From contig NZ_CP021080.1 of assembly GCF_000802245.2 (NCBI RefSeq), positions 6,882,001 to 6,946,000 on the forward strand: a stretch of DNA of 64,000 bases. Direction: 5' to 3'. The position numbers and the translations under genes are program-made. The notes under the pieces are model-generated. The model made no database searches. It worked only from the letters and a program-made list of their open reading frames with translations, and had not been told where the DNA came from. Shown one piece after another: positions 35,800 to 44,782 of the stretch; within the stretch, counting starts at the first letter, position 1; the number at the start of each line of letters is the position of its first letter. The stretch comes from Streptomyces pluripotens (GTDB taxonomy: Bacteria; Actinomycetota; Actinomycetes; Streptomycetales; Streptomycetaceae).

Positions 35800-36600
35800 A
35801 TGGGCGGGACGGAACACCTCACCGTGCGGCGCGAAGGCGCCACACTGGTGCTCACGCTGAACAGGCCCGACGCCAGGAACGCGCTCTCGCTTGCGATGCT
35901 CGTCGGCCTCTACGACGGCTGGATCGAAGCCGACGCGGACGACGCGATCCGTTCGATCGTGCTCACCGGCGCGGGCGGCGCGTTCTGCGCCGGAATGGAC
36001 CTGAAGGCGCTGGCCGGGGACGGCATGCAGGGGCAGCAGTACCGCGACCGGCTCACGGCCGACCCCGATCTGCACTGGAAGGCGATGCTGCGCCATCACC
36101 GCCCCCGCAAGCCAGTGATCGCCGCCGTCGAAGGGTACTGCGTCGCGGGCGGCACCGAGATCCTCCAGGGCACCGACATCAGGGTCGCGGGCGAGTCCGC
36201 CACCTTCGGTCTGTTCGAGGTCAGACGCGGGCTGTTCCCGATCGGTGGCTCCACCGTGCGACTGCAACGCCAGATCCCGCGCACCCACGCCCTGGAAATG
36301 CTGCTCACCGGACGGCCCTACAGCGCTCGGGAAGCCGCCGGGATCGGGCTGATCGGCCATGTCGTCCCCGACGGCACCGCGCTGGCCAGGGCCCTGGAGG
36401 TCGCCGGACGGATCAACACGTGTGGTCCGCTCGCTGTCGAGGCCGTCAAGGCGTCCGTGTACGAGACCGCCGAGATGACCGAGACCGACGGACTCGCCGC
36501 CGAACTCGCACGCGGCTGGCCCGTGTTCGACACCGCCGACGCCAAGGAGGGCGCCCGCGCCTTCGCGGAGAAGCGACCCCCCCTCTACAAGCGCGCCTGA
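35800..36600 (+). CDS. Enoyl-CoA hydratase/isomerase family protein
   Basis: A 266-residue crotonase-fold protein. The oxyanion-hole segments are AFCAGMDLKAL (about residue 65) and EGYCVAGGTEILQG (about 110), followed by FEVRRGLFP and TGRPYSAREAAGIGLIGHVV. Members hydrate 2-enoyl-CoA or isomerise double bonds. GAGGGGAG lies before the ATG at 35800; an ATG at 35793 belongs to another frame. It is the first gene of a tight operon with a DUF35 protein and two thiolase-like proteins, which fits side-chain degradation of a branched or steroid-like acyl-CoA. Confidence 0.88.
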   Translation: MGGTEHLTVRREGATLVLTLNRPDARNALSLAMLVGLYDGWIEADADDAIRSIVLTGAGGAFCAGMDLKALAGDGMQGQQYRDRLTADPDLHWKAMLRHHRPRKPVIAAVEGYCVAGGTEILQGTDIRVAGESATFGLFEVRRGLFPIGGSTVRLQRQIPRTHALEMLLTGRPYSAREAAGIGLIGHVVPDGTALARALEVAGRINTCGPLAVEAVKASVYETAEMTETDGLAAELARGWPVFDTADAKEGARAFAEKRPPLYKRA

Positions 36601-36616
36601 CCCGAGGAGCCCGCCC

Positions 36617-37558
36617 GTGCCCGAAGTGCTCAAAGCACCACTCGTCGTCGCTTTCCCCTTCACCCGATCCCTCGGCCCTGTCCAAAGCGCTTTCCTCACC
36701 GGCCTGCGCGAACGCGTCGTCCTCGGGGTGCGGACCACGGACGGGCGTACCCTCGTCCCGCCCGTCGAGTACGACCCCGTCACCGCCGAGGAGATCGGCG
36801 AGCTGGTGGAAGTCGCCCCCACCGGCACGGTCACCACCTGGGCCTGGAACCCCGCCCCCCGCCGCGGGCAGCCCCTGGCGACCCCGTTCGCCTGGGTCCT
36901 GGTCCGCCTCGACGGTGCCGACACCGCCCTGCTGCACGCCCTCGACGCCCCCGGCCCGCACAGCGTGCACACGGGTATGCGGGTGCGCGTCCGCTGGGCC
37001 CGGGAGCGCACCGGGGCCATCACCGACATCGCCTGCTTCGAGCCCCACGAAGGGGGACCGGGCCGACCGACCGGGCACAGCGGTGCGTTCGGGAACCCGC
37101 TCACCGCGATCGTCACCCCCGCCCGGCTCGATTACACCTACACGCCCGGCCGCGCCCAATCCGCCTACATCAATGCCCTCTCCGAGCGGCGCACCGTCGG
37201 CGAGCGCTGTCCCTCGTGCCACAAGGTGTACGTCCCGCCGCGGGGGGCGTGCCCCACCTGCGGCCTCGCCACGGCCGAACGGGTCGAAGTGGGTCCGCGG
37301 GGCACGGTCACCACGTTCTGCATCGTGAACATCAAGGCGAAGAACCTCGACATCGAAGTGCCCTACGTCTACGCACACATCGCCCTGGACGGTGCCGACC
37401 TCGCGTTGCACGCCCGGATCGGCGGCATCCCCTACGACCAGGTCCGCATGGGGCTGCGCGTGGAACCCGTGTGGACGGAGGACGCTCGCTACCCCGACCA
37501 CTACCGGCCCAGCGGCGAGCCCGACGCCGACTACGAGACCTACAGGGAGCTGCTGTGA
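36617..37558 (+). CDS. Tandem DUF35 (OB-fold/zinc-ribbon) protein
   Basis: A 313-residue protein built from two DUF35-type OB folds. The N-terminal copy (about 10-145) lacks a zinc ribbon. The C-terminal copy (about 170-305) has the complete CPSCHKVYVPPRGACPTCG ribbon and the GTVTTF strand. DUF35 proteins accompany thiolase-like (Ltp) or hydratase partners in CoA-ester cleavage, as in the ChsH2-Ltp2 system of mycobacterial cholesterol degradation. A fused pair is unusual and matches the two thiolase-like genes that follow. The GTG overlaps nothing; the next gene overlaps its stop by four bases. Confidence 0.85.
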   Translation: MPEVLKAPLVVAFPFTRSLGPVQSAFLTGLRERVVLGVRTTDGRTLVPPVEYDPVTAEEIGELVEVAPTGTVTTWAWNPAPRRGQPLATPFAWVLVRLDGADTALLHALDAPGPHSVHTGMRVRVRWARERTGAITDIACFEPHEGGPGRPTGHSGAFGNPLTAIVTPARLDYTYTPGRAQSAYINALSERRTVGERCPSCHKVYVPPRGACPTCGLATAERVEVGPRGTVTTFCIVNIKAKNLDIEVPYVYAHIALDGADLALHARIGGIPYDQVRMGLRVEPVWTEDARYPDHYRPSGEPDADYETYRELL

Positions 37559-38625
37559 CCGGTGAAGAAGCCCCCACCCCCCGGGACGTCGCCGTCGTCG
37601 CCTTCGCACAGACCGAACACCGCCGCTCCACCGAGGAGTCCTCCGAAGTCGAGATGCTGATGCCGGTGCTCCACGAGGTGCTGGCCCGGACCGGCCTCAA
37701 GGCCGCGGACATCGGCTTCACCTGCTCGGGCTCCAGCGACTACCTGGCCGGCCGCGCCTTCTCCTTCACCCTCGCCCTGGACGGCGTCGGCGCCTGGCCG
37801 CCGATCTCCGAGTCGCACGTCGAGGCCGACGGCGCCTGGGCGTTGTACGAGGCCTGGACCAAGCTGCTGACCACGGACGCGGACACCGCCCTCGTGTACT
37901 CCTACGGCACATCCTCATCCGGGTCGATCCGGGACGTGCTGACCCGCCAGCTCGATCCGTACTACCTCGCCCCACTGTGGCCCGACGCGGTGGCCCTGGC
38001 CGCGCTCCAGGCACAGGCGCTCGTGGACGCGGGGGACACCGACGAAACCGCGCTCGCGGCCGTCGGCGCACGCAGCCGCGCCGACGCCACCGCCAACCCA
38101 CATGCCCAACTCACGGGGAACGTCCCCCAGGGCGACTACGTCGTACGGCCACTGCGCACCGGTGACTGCCCGCCGGTCAGCGACGGCGCCGCCGCCGTGA
38201 TCCTCGCCGCAGGGGAGCGGGCCCGGGAACTGTGCGAGCGGCCCGCCTGGATCCGCGGCATCGACCACCGCATCGAGGCCCACGCACTCGGCGTCCGCGA
38301 CCTCACCGACTCGCCGTCCGCCCGGCTCGCCGCCGAACACGCCGGAGCCTTCGAACGGCCGGTCGACACGGCGGAGTTGCACGCGCCGTTCAGCTCGCAG
38401 GAGGTGATCCTGCGCAAGGCGCTCCGGCTCGACGGCAGCGTCCGCGTCAACCCCTCCGGAGGGGCGCTCGCCGCCAACCCGGTCATGGCTGCCGGCCTCA
38501 TCCGCATCGGTGAGGCCGCCGCCCGGATCCACAGTGGCGAGTCCGACCGTGCTCTCGCGCACGCCACGTCCGGCCCCTGCCTGCAGCAGAACCTGGTCGC
38601 CGTACTCGAAGGGGATCCCCGATGA
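37555..38625 (+). CDS. Thiolase-fold lipid-transfer-type protein (Ltp-like), no catalytic Cys
   Basis: A 356-residue protein with the thiolase/SCPx fold order (AVVAFAQTEHRR at the N-terminus, FTCSGSSDYL, SESHVEADGAW, PVSDGAAAVIL, and NPSGGALAANPVMAAGLIRI near the end). The position of the usual acyl-accepting Cys reads as ESHVEADGA, with no Cys, and the C-terminal C-x-G motif is HATSGPC. It is therefore likely an aldolase or structural partner rather than a thiolase. Its GTG start overlaps the DUF35 stop (GTGA), and the next gene starts in its own stop. Confidence 0.85.
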   Translation: MTGEEAPTPRDVAVVAFAQTEHRRSTEESSEVEMLMPVLHEVLARTGLKAADIGFTCSGSSDYLAGRAFSFTLALDGVGAWPPISESHVEADGAWALYEAWTKLLTTDADTALVYSYGTSSSGSIRDVLTRQLDPYYLAPLWPDAVALAALQAQALVDAGDTDETALAAVGARSRADATANPHAQLTGNVPQGDYVVRPLRTGDCPPVSDGAAAVILAAGERARELCERPAWIRGIDHRIEAHALGVRDLTDSPSARLAAEHAGAFERPVDTAELHAPFSSQEVILRKALRLDGSVRVNPSGGALAANPVMAAGLIRIGEAAARIHSGESDRALAHATSGPCLQQNLVAVLEGDPR

Positions 38626-39788
38626 GCAAGGAGCCCGTGGCCGTCGTAGGCATCGGCCAGACCAGGCACGTGGCAGCCCGCCGGGACGTGTCGATCGCCG
38701 GACTCGTCCGCGAGGCGGCACAAAGGGCCCTGAGGGACGCCGAGGTGACCTGGGCCGACGTCGAGGCCGTGGTCATCGGCAAGGCGCCCGACTTCTTCGA
38801 GGGGGTGATGATGCCCGAGCTGTACCTCGCCGACGCCCTCGGGGCCGTGGGCAAGCCCATGCTCCGCGTGCACACGGCAGGCTCCGTCGGCGGGTCGACC
38901 GCGCTCGTCGCCGCCAACCTGGTGGCCGCCCGTGTGCACGGCACGGTGCTCACCCTCGCCTTCGAAAAACAGTCCGAGTCGAACGCCATGTGGGGCCTGT
39001 CCCTGCCGATCCCCTTCCAGCAGCCCCTGCTGGCCGGGGCCGGCGGCTTCTTCGCCCCGCACGTGCGCGCGTACATACGGCGCAGCGGCGCACCCGGCAC
39101 CGTAGGCTCCCTGGTCGCCTACAAGGACCGGTGCAACGCCCTGAAGAACCCCTACGCACACCTCCACGAACACGACATCACCTTGGAGAAGGTCCAGGCC
39201 TCACCCATGTTGTGGGACCCCATCCGCTACTCCGAGACCTGTCCGTCCTCCGACGGTGCCTGCGCGATGGTCCTCACCGGCCGCGCCGGGGCCGCCCGTT
39301 CGCCCCGGCCGCCCGCCTGGCTGCTGGGCGGCGCCATGCGCAGTGAACCGACCCTCTTCGCGGGCAAGGACTTCGTCTCGCCGCAGGCCGGCAAGGACTG
39401 CGCCGCGGACGTCTACCGGCAGGCCGGCATCGCCGACCCTCGCCGGGACATCGACGCCGTGGAGATGTACGTGCCGTTCTCCTGGTACGAGCCCATGTGG
39501 CTGGAGAACCTGGGGTTCGCCGCGGAGGGCGAAGGCTGGAAGCTCACCGAGTCCGGTGCGACCGCACTCGACGGGGACCTGCCCGTCAACATGTCCGGCG
39601 GTGTGCTGTCCGCCAACCCGATCGGCGCCTCCGGCATGATCCGCTTCGCCGAGGCGGCCCTCCAGGTGCGCGGACAGGCTGGAGCACACCAGGTGGAAGG
39701 GGCTCGCAGGGTGCTGGGGCACGCCTATGGCGGCGGCGCGCAGTTCTTCTCGATGTGGCTCGTGGGAAGCGAACCGCCGGACTCCTGA
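38622..39788 (+). CDS. Thiolase-fold lipid-transfer-type protein (Ltp-like), no catalytic Cys
   Basis: A 388-residue thiolase-fold protein (VAVVGIGQTRH at the N-terminus, VHTAGSVGGSTALVAAN where thiolases have N-C-S-T-G, MSGGVLSANPIGASG near residue 330, and HAYGGGAQFFSMW where C-x-G-G-G is expected). Both catalytic cysteines are absent, as in Ltp2-type retro-aldolases that remove steroid side-chain units. It overlaps the previous gene by ATGA. With the tandem DUF35 protein it probably forms a heteromeric aldolase complex; this is inferred from gene order and the known Ltp-DUF35 association. Confidence 0.87.
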   Translation: MSKEPVAVVGIGQTRHVAARRDVSIAGLVREAAQRALRDAEVTWADVEAVVIGKAPDFFEGVMMPELYLADALGAVGKPMLRVHTAGSVGGSTALVAANLVAARVHGTVLTLAFEKQSESNAMWGLSLPIPFQQPLLAGAGGFFAPHVRAYIRRSGAPGTVGSLVAYKDRCNALKNPYAHLHEHDITLEKVQASPMLWDPIRYSETCPSSDGACAMVLTGRAGAARSPRPPAWLLGGAMRSEPTLFAGKDFVSPQAGKDCAADVYRQAGIADPRRDIDAVEMYVPFSWYEPMWLENLGFAAEGEGWKLTESGATALDGDLPVNMSGGVLSANPIGASGMIRFAEAALQVRGQAGAHQVEGARRVLGHAYGGGAQFFSMWLVGSEPPDS

Positions 39789-39869
39789 AAGTCCTTCCCA
39801 GGCGGCCTGTTGGGCGTCGTGAGCGCTCGCTAGGCTGGCCGCGGATGACGAACCGGGAGGAGCACGGAC

Positions 39870-40115
39870 GTGGCCGAGAGCACCATCCAGCAGCAGCAGT
39901 CGCTCGCGGGCTGGGACAAGCCGGAGCTGGACCTCAGCGGGGCCGAGTGGCAGTCCAGCAGCCGAGGTCTGGGAGATGTCCAGATCGCCTTTGTCGAGGG
40001 CTTCATCGCCATGCGCAACAGCGGCCGCCCCGAGGGCCCTTCCCTCATCTTCACCCCTGCGGAGTGGGGCGCATTCGTGTGCGGCGCGCGGGAAGGGGAG
40101 TTCGACCTCACCTGA
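39870..40115 (+). CDS. DUF397 protein
   Basis: An 81-residue small acidic protein of the DUF397 type found widely in Streptomyces. The segment LDLSGAEWQSSSRG, then VEGFIAMRNS and FTPAEWGAFVCGAREGEFDL, matches the family pattern. DUF397 genes usually sit next to an XRE-type regulator with which they form a toxin-antitoxin-like or regulatory pair; none lies nearby here. The GTG is preceded by GGGAGGAGCA. It lies 81 bases after the second thiolase-like gene. Confidence 0.85.
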   Translation: MAESTIQQQQSLAGWDKPELDLSGAEWQSSSRGLGDVQIAFVEGFIAMRNSGRPEGPSLIFTPAEWGAFVCGAREGEFDLT

Positions 40116-40156
40116 GCGACCTCGCACGGGCGGCCCGAGTCCAGTGGTCGCGCGAC

Positions 40157-40187
40157 CGGCCGCCGGGTGGCGAACGCCCGGCGGCCG
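40157..40187. terminator. Hairpin between convergent DUF397 and monooxygenase genes
   Basis: CGGCCGCCGGG (40157-40167) pairs perfectly with CCCGGCGGCCG (40177-40187) across nine bases. It lies between stops at 40115 and 40225 and would serve both directions. Confidence 0.7.
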
Positions 40188-40224
40188 ATGGTCCTCCCGG
40201 TGCCCGGTCGGGGCGGTCGGCCGG

Positions 40225-41463
40225 TCAGTGCATCCGGTGCGGGCGCCCGGGGGAGGGGTGTGCCGACGGGGCGCGTTCCGCGAGCAGCTTCCGGATGGGG
40301 CCAAGGGCCGTGTTCACTCCGACGAAGCGCGTGGCCTCGTCGCGTGCCCGGCAGATCGTCCGCCCGCGGCGGAACATCAGCCGGGCGAGGCGGCGGGAGT
40401 TGTCCTGGGCGGTCTCCACGCGTGGGCGTTGCCGGGCCTCGTAGGCGCGCAACGCGTCCGGTACCGAGGCTGCGTTGCCCGTGGTGAGGTTCCCGGCCAG
40501 GACGGCCGCGGATTCCATCGCCATCGCCGCTCCGACGCCCGCGGTGGGCAGGAACCCTGCGGCGGCGTCACCCAACAGGGCTACGCGGCCGGCGGTCCAC
40601 GTCGAGGCGCGTACGTCGGACATGTCCCAGAAGTAGGCGTCGGAAGCGTCTGCGACGGCCTGCAGCGCACGGGCATGGCGGCCGTCGAGCGTACGGAGCG
40701 CGCGCCGGACCTGCTGGGCGAACGCGGCCGGGCCCGCGGAGGTGACATCGCGGGGTCCGCCGACGAACACCCCGACGCGGTCGAGCACGGGATAGAGGCC
40801 GATGAAGCACCCCGCACCCCATGTCTCCTCGTAACGGCCACATGCGTCGGCGTCGGAATCGGTCCAGGCCACCCAACCGCCCCAACTGGTGTCGTAGGGA
40901 TGCACCTGGCGGGGATCGAGGACCAGTGACCGTGTGGCCGAATGAAGTCCGTCGGCCGCGATCAGCGCGTCGACGTCGACGGCGAGTTGCTTCCCTCCGG
41001 CGGCCAGGGTGACGTGCACCAGGCCCTCGTCCTGGACGATTTCCGTGACCGTGGTCCGGTAGGCCACGGGCGTCTGCTCCACGCCGAGCACGCGGAGCAG
41101 GTGCCCGCGTTCGATGCCACGGTAGTGGCCGAACCTGCCGATCGCATCGTCCAGGGAGTAGTCCTTCAGCACCGCCCCCGACGCGCCGTGCAAGCGGTAC
41201 TGATGCATTTCGACACTGGCTTCGAGGTACCGGTCGAGCACGCCGAGGTCGTGCAGCACCGGGTCGACGAACGGCATCAGCCCCAGCATGTAGCCGTCCT
41301 CTCCTTCCGGCGCCGCGCGTTCGACGAGAACCGGATGCAGCCCGCGGAGCCGCAACAGCCGGGCCAGGGTGAGGCCTGCGACTCCGGCGCCGACGATCAG
41401 CACCCGGAACGGGTCCTCCCGGGCGAGTCTGAGTTGTTCCGTCACGTCCGTCTCTGTCCGCAT
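40225..41463 (-). CDS. FAD-dependent monooxygenase (PHBH/UbiH-like)
   Basis: A 412-residue flavoprotein monooxygenase of the class A aromatic hydroxylase type. The dinucleotide motif VGAGVAGLTLARLLRLRG is near residue 22, the DG motif IAADGLHSATR near 163 and the GD motif ALLGDAAAGFLP near 292. It would hydroxylate an aromatic or polyketide substrate using NAD(P)H. GGGAGGG precedes the ATG at 41463; the frame extends to 41643, but that part lies in the promoter. A divergent TetR with an intervening palindrome suggests substrate-inducible expression. Confidence 0.9.
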   Translation of the reverse strand: MRTETDVTEQLRLAREDPFRVLIVGAGVAGLTLARLLRLRGLHPVLVERAAPEGEDGYMLGLMPFVDPVLHDLGVLDRYLEASVEMHQYRLHGASGAVLKDYSLDDAIGRFGHYRGIERGHLLRVLGVEQTPVAYRTTVTEIVQDEGLVHVTLAAGGKQLAVDVDALIAADGLHSATRSLVLDPRQVHPYDTSWGGWVAWTDSDADACGRYEETWGAGCFIGLYPVLDRVGVFVGGPRDVTSAGPAAFAQQVRRALRTLDGRHARALQAVADASDAYFWDMSDVRASTWTAGRVALLGDAAAGFLPTAGVGAAMAMESAAVLAGNLTTGNAASVPDALRAYEARQRPRVETAQDNSRRLARLMFRRGRTICRARDEATRFVGVNTALGPIRKLLAERAPSAHPSPGRPHRMH

Positions 41464-41478
41464 GCGCCCTCCCGTCTT

Positions 41479-41496
41479 GTGGACCAGGTGGTCCAC
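41479..41496. promoter_or_regulatory. Palindromic TetR operator between monooxygenase and TetR genes
   Basis: GTGGACCAGGTGGTCCAC: perfect eight-base arms around GG in the 86-bp divergent gap. This is a typical TetR operator and could control both flanking genes. Confidence 0.8.
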
Positions 41497-41549
41497 TGTG
41501 ACCATAACAGGGATTGGACCGGCTGGTACACGGCGGTTAGGCTGCTCCC

Positions 41550-42212
41550 ATGGCAGCAGGTGAACTCGCCCCGGAGCGCCGTCGGCGCCTACTGGAGGTG
41601 GCCGCGCGGGAATTCGCAGCCAGGGGGTACGAGCACGCGTCACTCAACGCGATCATCCACACCTGTGGGATGAGCAAGAGCTCCTTCTACCACTACATGG
41701 GATCGAAGGCAGCGCTCTTCGACACGGTGGTACGGGAGGCGACGGGTGCACTGGCCCGCAGGCTCCGCGTTCCCGCACCGCGGGAACTGGCCGGCCCGCA
41801 CTTCTGGGACCGGGTGACCGCACTGCTCAACGACGTCCTTGCCGCTGCCGACCGGGAACAGTGGTACGCCGAGGCCGGGAAGCTCTTCTATCTGCCGGAC
41901 GTGCCCGATGGGCAGGGCACCGTACTGCGTGAGGTGTTGCGCTCGATCCACACGTGGCTCACCCAAGCGCTGGCCGTCGGCCGTGAGTGCGGCGCGGTCC
42001 GCGACGACCTGCCCGCATCCCTGCAGGCGGCGCTCGTGGGTGACGTCCTGCAATGCCTCGACCGCTGGTCCCTGCAACACCTGCGCGAGTCACCCGCTGC
42101 GGTGCGCGCCGACCTCATGCGAGCGCAGATCGAGGTCCTTCACCGCCTGCTCGCTCCGTCCCCCCGGGCGGCACAGCCAACGGGGGGAACGGAACAGGGA
42201 GCAGAGCCGTGA
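41550..42212 (+). CDS. TetR-family transcriptional regulator
   Basis: A 220-residue TetR repressor. The N-terminal helix-turn-helix runs at about residues 10-58 (FAARGYEHASLNAIIHTCGMSK.SFYHYMGSK pattern), followed by a helical ligand domain with a TetR_C-like arrangement (ending HLRESPAAVRADLMRAQIEV). It is divergent from the FAD monooxygenase gene across the 18-bp palindrome. The ribosome binding site before the ATG is weak (TTAGG). The effector is likely the monooxygenase substrate, an inference from the arrangement. Confidence 0.9.
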   Translation: MAAGELAPERRRRLLEVAAREFAARGYEHASLNAIIHTCGMSKSSFYHYMGSKAALFDTVVREATGALARRLRVPAPRELAGPHFWDRVTALLNDVLAAADREQWYAEAGKLFYLPDVPDGQGTVLREVLRSIHTWLTQALAVGRECGAVRDDLPASLQAALVGDVLQCLDRWSLQHLRESPAAVRADLMRAQIEVLHRLLAPSPRAAQPTGGTEQGAEP

Positions 42213-42306
42213 CCTCCCGGAGCGTGTGCGGGAGCCCCGCCCACCGGTGCCGCCCCCCAGGTGCCTGCAGGTCACCCTCCGGGTCCCGGGCACGTACCAT
42301 GGCCGC

Positions 42307-42804
42307 ATGTCGTTCCTCCGCCGCCGCAGCGCCACTCCCGCCGGACCCGATTTCGACGTGCTGGCCATGGACCCGGGCGACTGGCCGGGCAACCTCGGCG
42401 CGGGCCTGCTGCCCGCCCCCGACGGCACCTGCCAGGGTGTCTTCCTGCGCTACGACCTCTTCGGCGGCCGTGGCCCCGCCATGATCATCGGCAACCTGCC
42501 GGAGCACTCCCCGGCCCGCGAAGTTGCCGAGGGAGAGGTCCCCTTCGAGGTGGCTCAGCTGCTGCTGGCGCTGGAGAACGACGAGGAGGTCACCGTCGTC
42601 GAGTCCGAGGACACACCGGTCCTCCAGGGCGACAACCTGCTCATCGTGCGGCGGCTCAAGCTCTCCGAGAGCCGGATCTCGTGCGTGCAGTTCGACCGCA
42701 GCGACGGCGTCCTGGTGACCATCGCCGCCTGGGACCGCCCCATCACCGATGACCTGTACGCCCTGCTGAAGCCGCTCCCGGCGGAGCTTTTCCAGCAGGG
42801 CTGA
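42307..42804 (+). CDS. Conserved hypothetical protein
   Basis: A 165-residue soluble protein without signal peptide or membrane helix. It has an acidic, compact alpha/beta composition and well-ordered blocks (GNLGAGLLP, FDLFGGRGPAMIIGNLP-type segment, GDNLLIVRRLKL, FDRSDGVLVTIAAWDRPI). It looks like a conserved Streptomyces protein, but I recognise no family or function. It starts 94 bases after the TetR gene; a longer frame from 41839 is a shadow. Confidence 0.75.
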   Translation: MSFLRRRSATPAGPDFDVLAMDPGDWPGNLGAGLLPAPDGTCQGVFLRYDLFGGRGPAMIIGNLPEHSPAREVAEGEVPFEVAQLLLALENDEEVTVVESEDTPVLQGDNLLIVRRLKLSESRISCVQFDRSDGVLVTIAAWDRPITDDLYALLKPLPAELFQQG

Positions 42805-42811
42805 CACTCTG

Positions 42812-44782
42812 CTACCGGGTCCAGCCCTCGAGCCGTACGTCCGAGGCGCGGACGAACCCGACCCGGTGGCCGTACTGGATCTCGTAGTACAGGTCCTTGC
42901 CCACCACGACCCGGTGCGAACCGGTGGTGAAGGTGACCGCGTAGTAGTACTCTCCCGGCACCTCGTCACCCACCACGTACTTCTGCCCGGCAGGGATCGT
43001 GTACGGCAGCGGCACGACCGACTGGGTGGGCACGCCCGCCGGGTACGCACCCTTCTCCGGGTAGGCGCGGCCGTACACCGGGACGCCGGCCAAGCCGTCC
43101 CTGGGGGTCACCGCGAACCCTCTCGCGGGGACTGCCGCCGGCTGCCAGCGAGGGTTCTGGAACCAGGCCTTCTGCCCCAGGTACCAGATCGCCGTCCAGT
43201 CGCCCCAGCGGCCGGCGACCGCGAACTGCTGGCCGGTGGACACCCGGGAGGACAGGTCGTTCACCCCTGTCGTCGGGTCCGTCGTGAGTCCGATGTCCTT
43301 GATGAGCGGTGCCTTTACATCGTGATCCGAGTACAGCCGGACCTCGCTGGAACCGTGCGTTGTGCAAGGCTCGCCCTTGGTGGCGCAGCCGGTGTAGGCG
43401 GGGCGGTTCCAGGCGTAGTCCGGCAGGATCGTCACCAGCCCGGTCTGTCGGCCGGCCGTGCGCCTGAACGGACGGCCCAGCAACTGGAAGTAGTGCCGCC
43501 AGTCCCAGTACGGACCGGGGTCTGTGTGCATACCGGGGATGGCCGAGGCCGTCGGACCGGGCACGTTGTCGTGGCCCAGGACGTGCTGCCGGTCTAGCGG
43601 GATGTCGTACTTCCTGGCCAGGTACCTCACCAACCGCGCCGAGGACCGGTACATCGCCTCCGTGTACCAGGCGTCCGGGCTGGCCAGGAAGCCTTCGTGC
43701 TCGATGCCGATCGACTTGGCGTTGATGTACCAGTTGCCGGCCTGCCAGGCCACGTCCTTCGCTTTGACGTGCTGGGCGATCAGCCCATCGGTGGAGCGGA
43801 TCGTGTAGTTCCATGACACATACGTGGGGTCTTGGATGAGCTTCATCACCCCGTCCCAGGTGCCCTCTGTGTCATGGATGACCAGGTACTTGATGCTCTG
43901 TGACACCGGACGGTCGCCGAGGTCGTGGTTACCGTAGTCGCCGTTCCCGAACTCGGTGTACGGCGCCGGAACCGACTCGCAGGAGACCGACTTCGGGCAC
44001 TCGGTACCGCCCTTGGGGAGGGTGGGCAGGCCGGTCCGTCTCAGCTGGGCGGTGTCGGCGGTGAGTCGGGGCTGTGCGGCCAGGGCGACCAACTGGCCGT
44101 CGTCGGTGATGCGCTCCTCGCCCGTGCGTAGGATGTCGTAGACATTATCGGCGTACGCCGCCGCGGTCGCCGTGTCATTGGCGCGGGAGAACAGGGCCAC
44201 CGCGCCGTACCAGTCCGCCGGGTCGCTGCTCGGAGGTTCGCCCAGTTCCTTCTGCGCGGACGCGAGGAGCGCCGCGCCGCCCGCCACGTTCGCCGCCGGG
44301 TCGGTGCGCAGTTCCCCGGCTGGGATGCCCGCCAGCCGCGCCGCCTCGGGCAGCGTCCTCAGACGGGACGGAACCGCCAGCCCGGAGGGCACCCCGATGG
44401 TGGGGCGCAGCGCGGCGCGGGCGGCGTCGCCACGGGCGTCCTCAGTGCCCTCGGCGAAGTGCTCCGTGGTGGCGATCGCGGCTCGGGCATCGGTGAGGTG
44501 CATCGGGCCGTAGCCCCCGCTCACGCTGGGCGCGCCACCGTGCCAGTCCCAGCGGGACTGCAGATAGGAGACGGCCAGCAGCACGCGCTGCGGTACGTGG
44601 TAGTTGGCCGCCGCGGTGGCGAATGCGCGCTGCAACCTGCCCGTGGCGGCGTCCGTGGAACCCTGGGCGGGGGCGGCGAGGAGCAGCGGCAGCAGCAGGG
44701 CGGCGGAGGCGAGCGGTCCGGTGGTCCGCCGCGGAGTCCTGCGGCCGGGCGTGGACGTGCGGTCGGTGGCGGGTCCTCGCAA
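42812..44782 (-). CDS. Secreted N-acetylmuramoyl-L-alanine amidase
   Basis: A 656-residue exported peptidoglycan hydrolase. A signal peptide covers residues 1-42. An N-terminal helical region (about 45-215, LLAVSYLQSRWDWH...GGYGPMHLT) resembles a lytic-transglycosylase-like fold. An Amidase_2 domain (about 290-430) shows the zinc ligands in YLVIHDTEG, VLGHDN and the HTDPGPYW motif. Beta-rich C-terminal repeats follow. It cleaves the N-acetylmuramoyl to L-Ala bond. The start codon is TTG at 44782 after AGGAGG, unusual in the window. It converges on the hypothetical gene at 42307 with only seven bases between stops. Confidence 0.88.
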   Translation of the reverse strand: MRGPATDRTSTPGRRTPRRTTGPLASAALLLPLLLAAPAQGSTDAATGRLQRAFATAAANYHVPQRVLLAVSYLQSRWDWHGGAPSVSGGYGPMHLTDARAAIATTEHFAEGTEDARGDAARAALRPTIGVPSGLAVPSRLRTLPEAARLAGIPAGELRTDPAANVAGGAALLASAQKELGEPPSSDPADWYGAVALFSRANDTATAAAYADNVYDILRTGEERITDDGQLVALAAQPRLTADTAQLRRTGLPTLPKGGTECPKSVSCESVPAPYTEFGNGDYGNHDLGDRPVSQSIKYLVIHDTEGTWDGVMKLIQDPTYVSWNYTIRSTDGLIAQHVKAKDVAWQAGNWYINAKSIGIEHEGFLASPDAWYTEAMYRSSARLVRYLARKYDIPLDRQHVLGHDNVPGPTASAIPGMHTDPGPYWDWRHYFQLLGRPFRRTAGRQTGLVTILPDYAWNRPAYTGCATKGEPCTTHGSSEVRLYSDHDVKAPLIKDIGLTTDPTTGVNDLSSRVSTGQQFAVAGRWGDWTAIWYLGQKAWFQNPRWQPAAVPARGFAVTPRDGLAGVPVYGRAYPEKGAYPAGVPTQSVVPLPYTIPAGQKYVVGDEVPGEYYYAVTFTTGSHRVVVGKDLYYEIQYGHRVGFVRASDVRLEGWTR

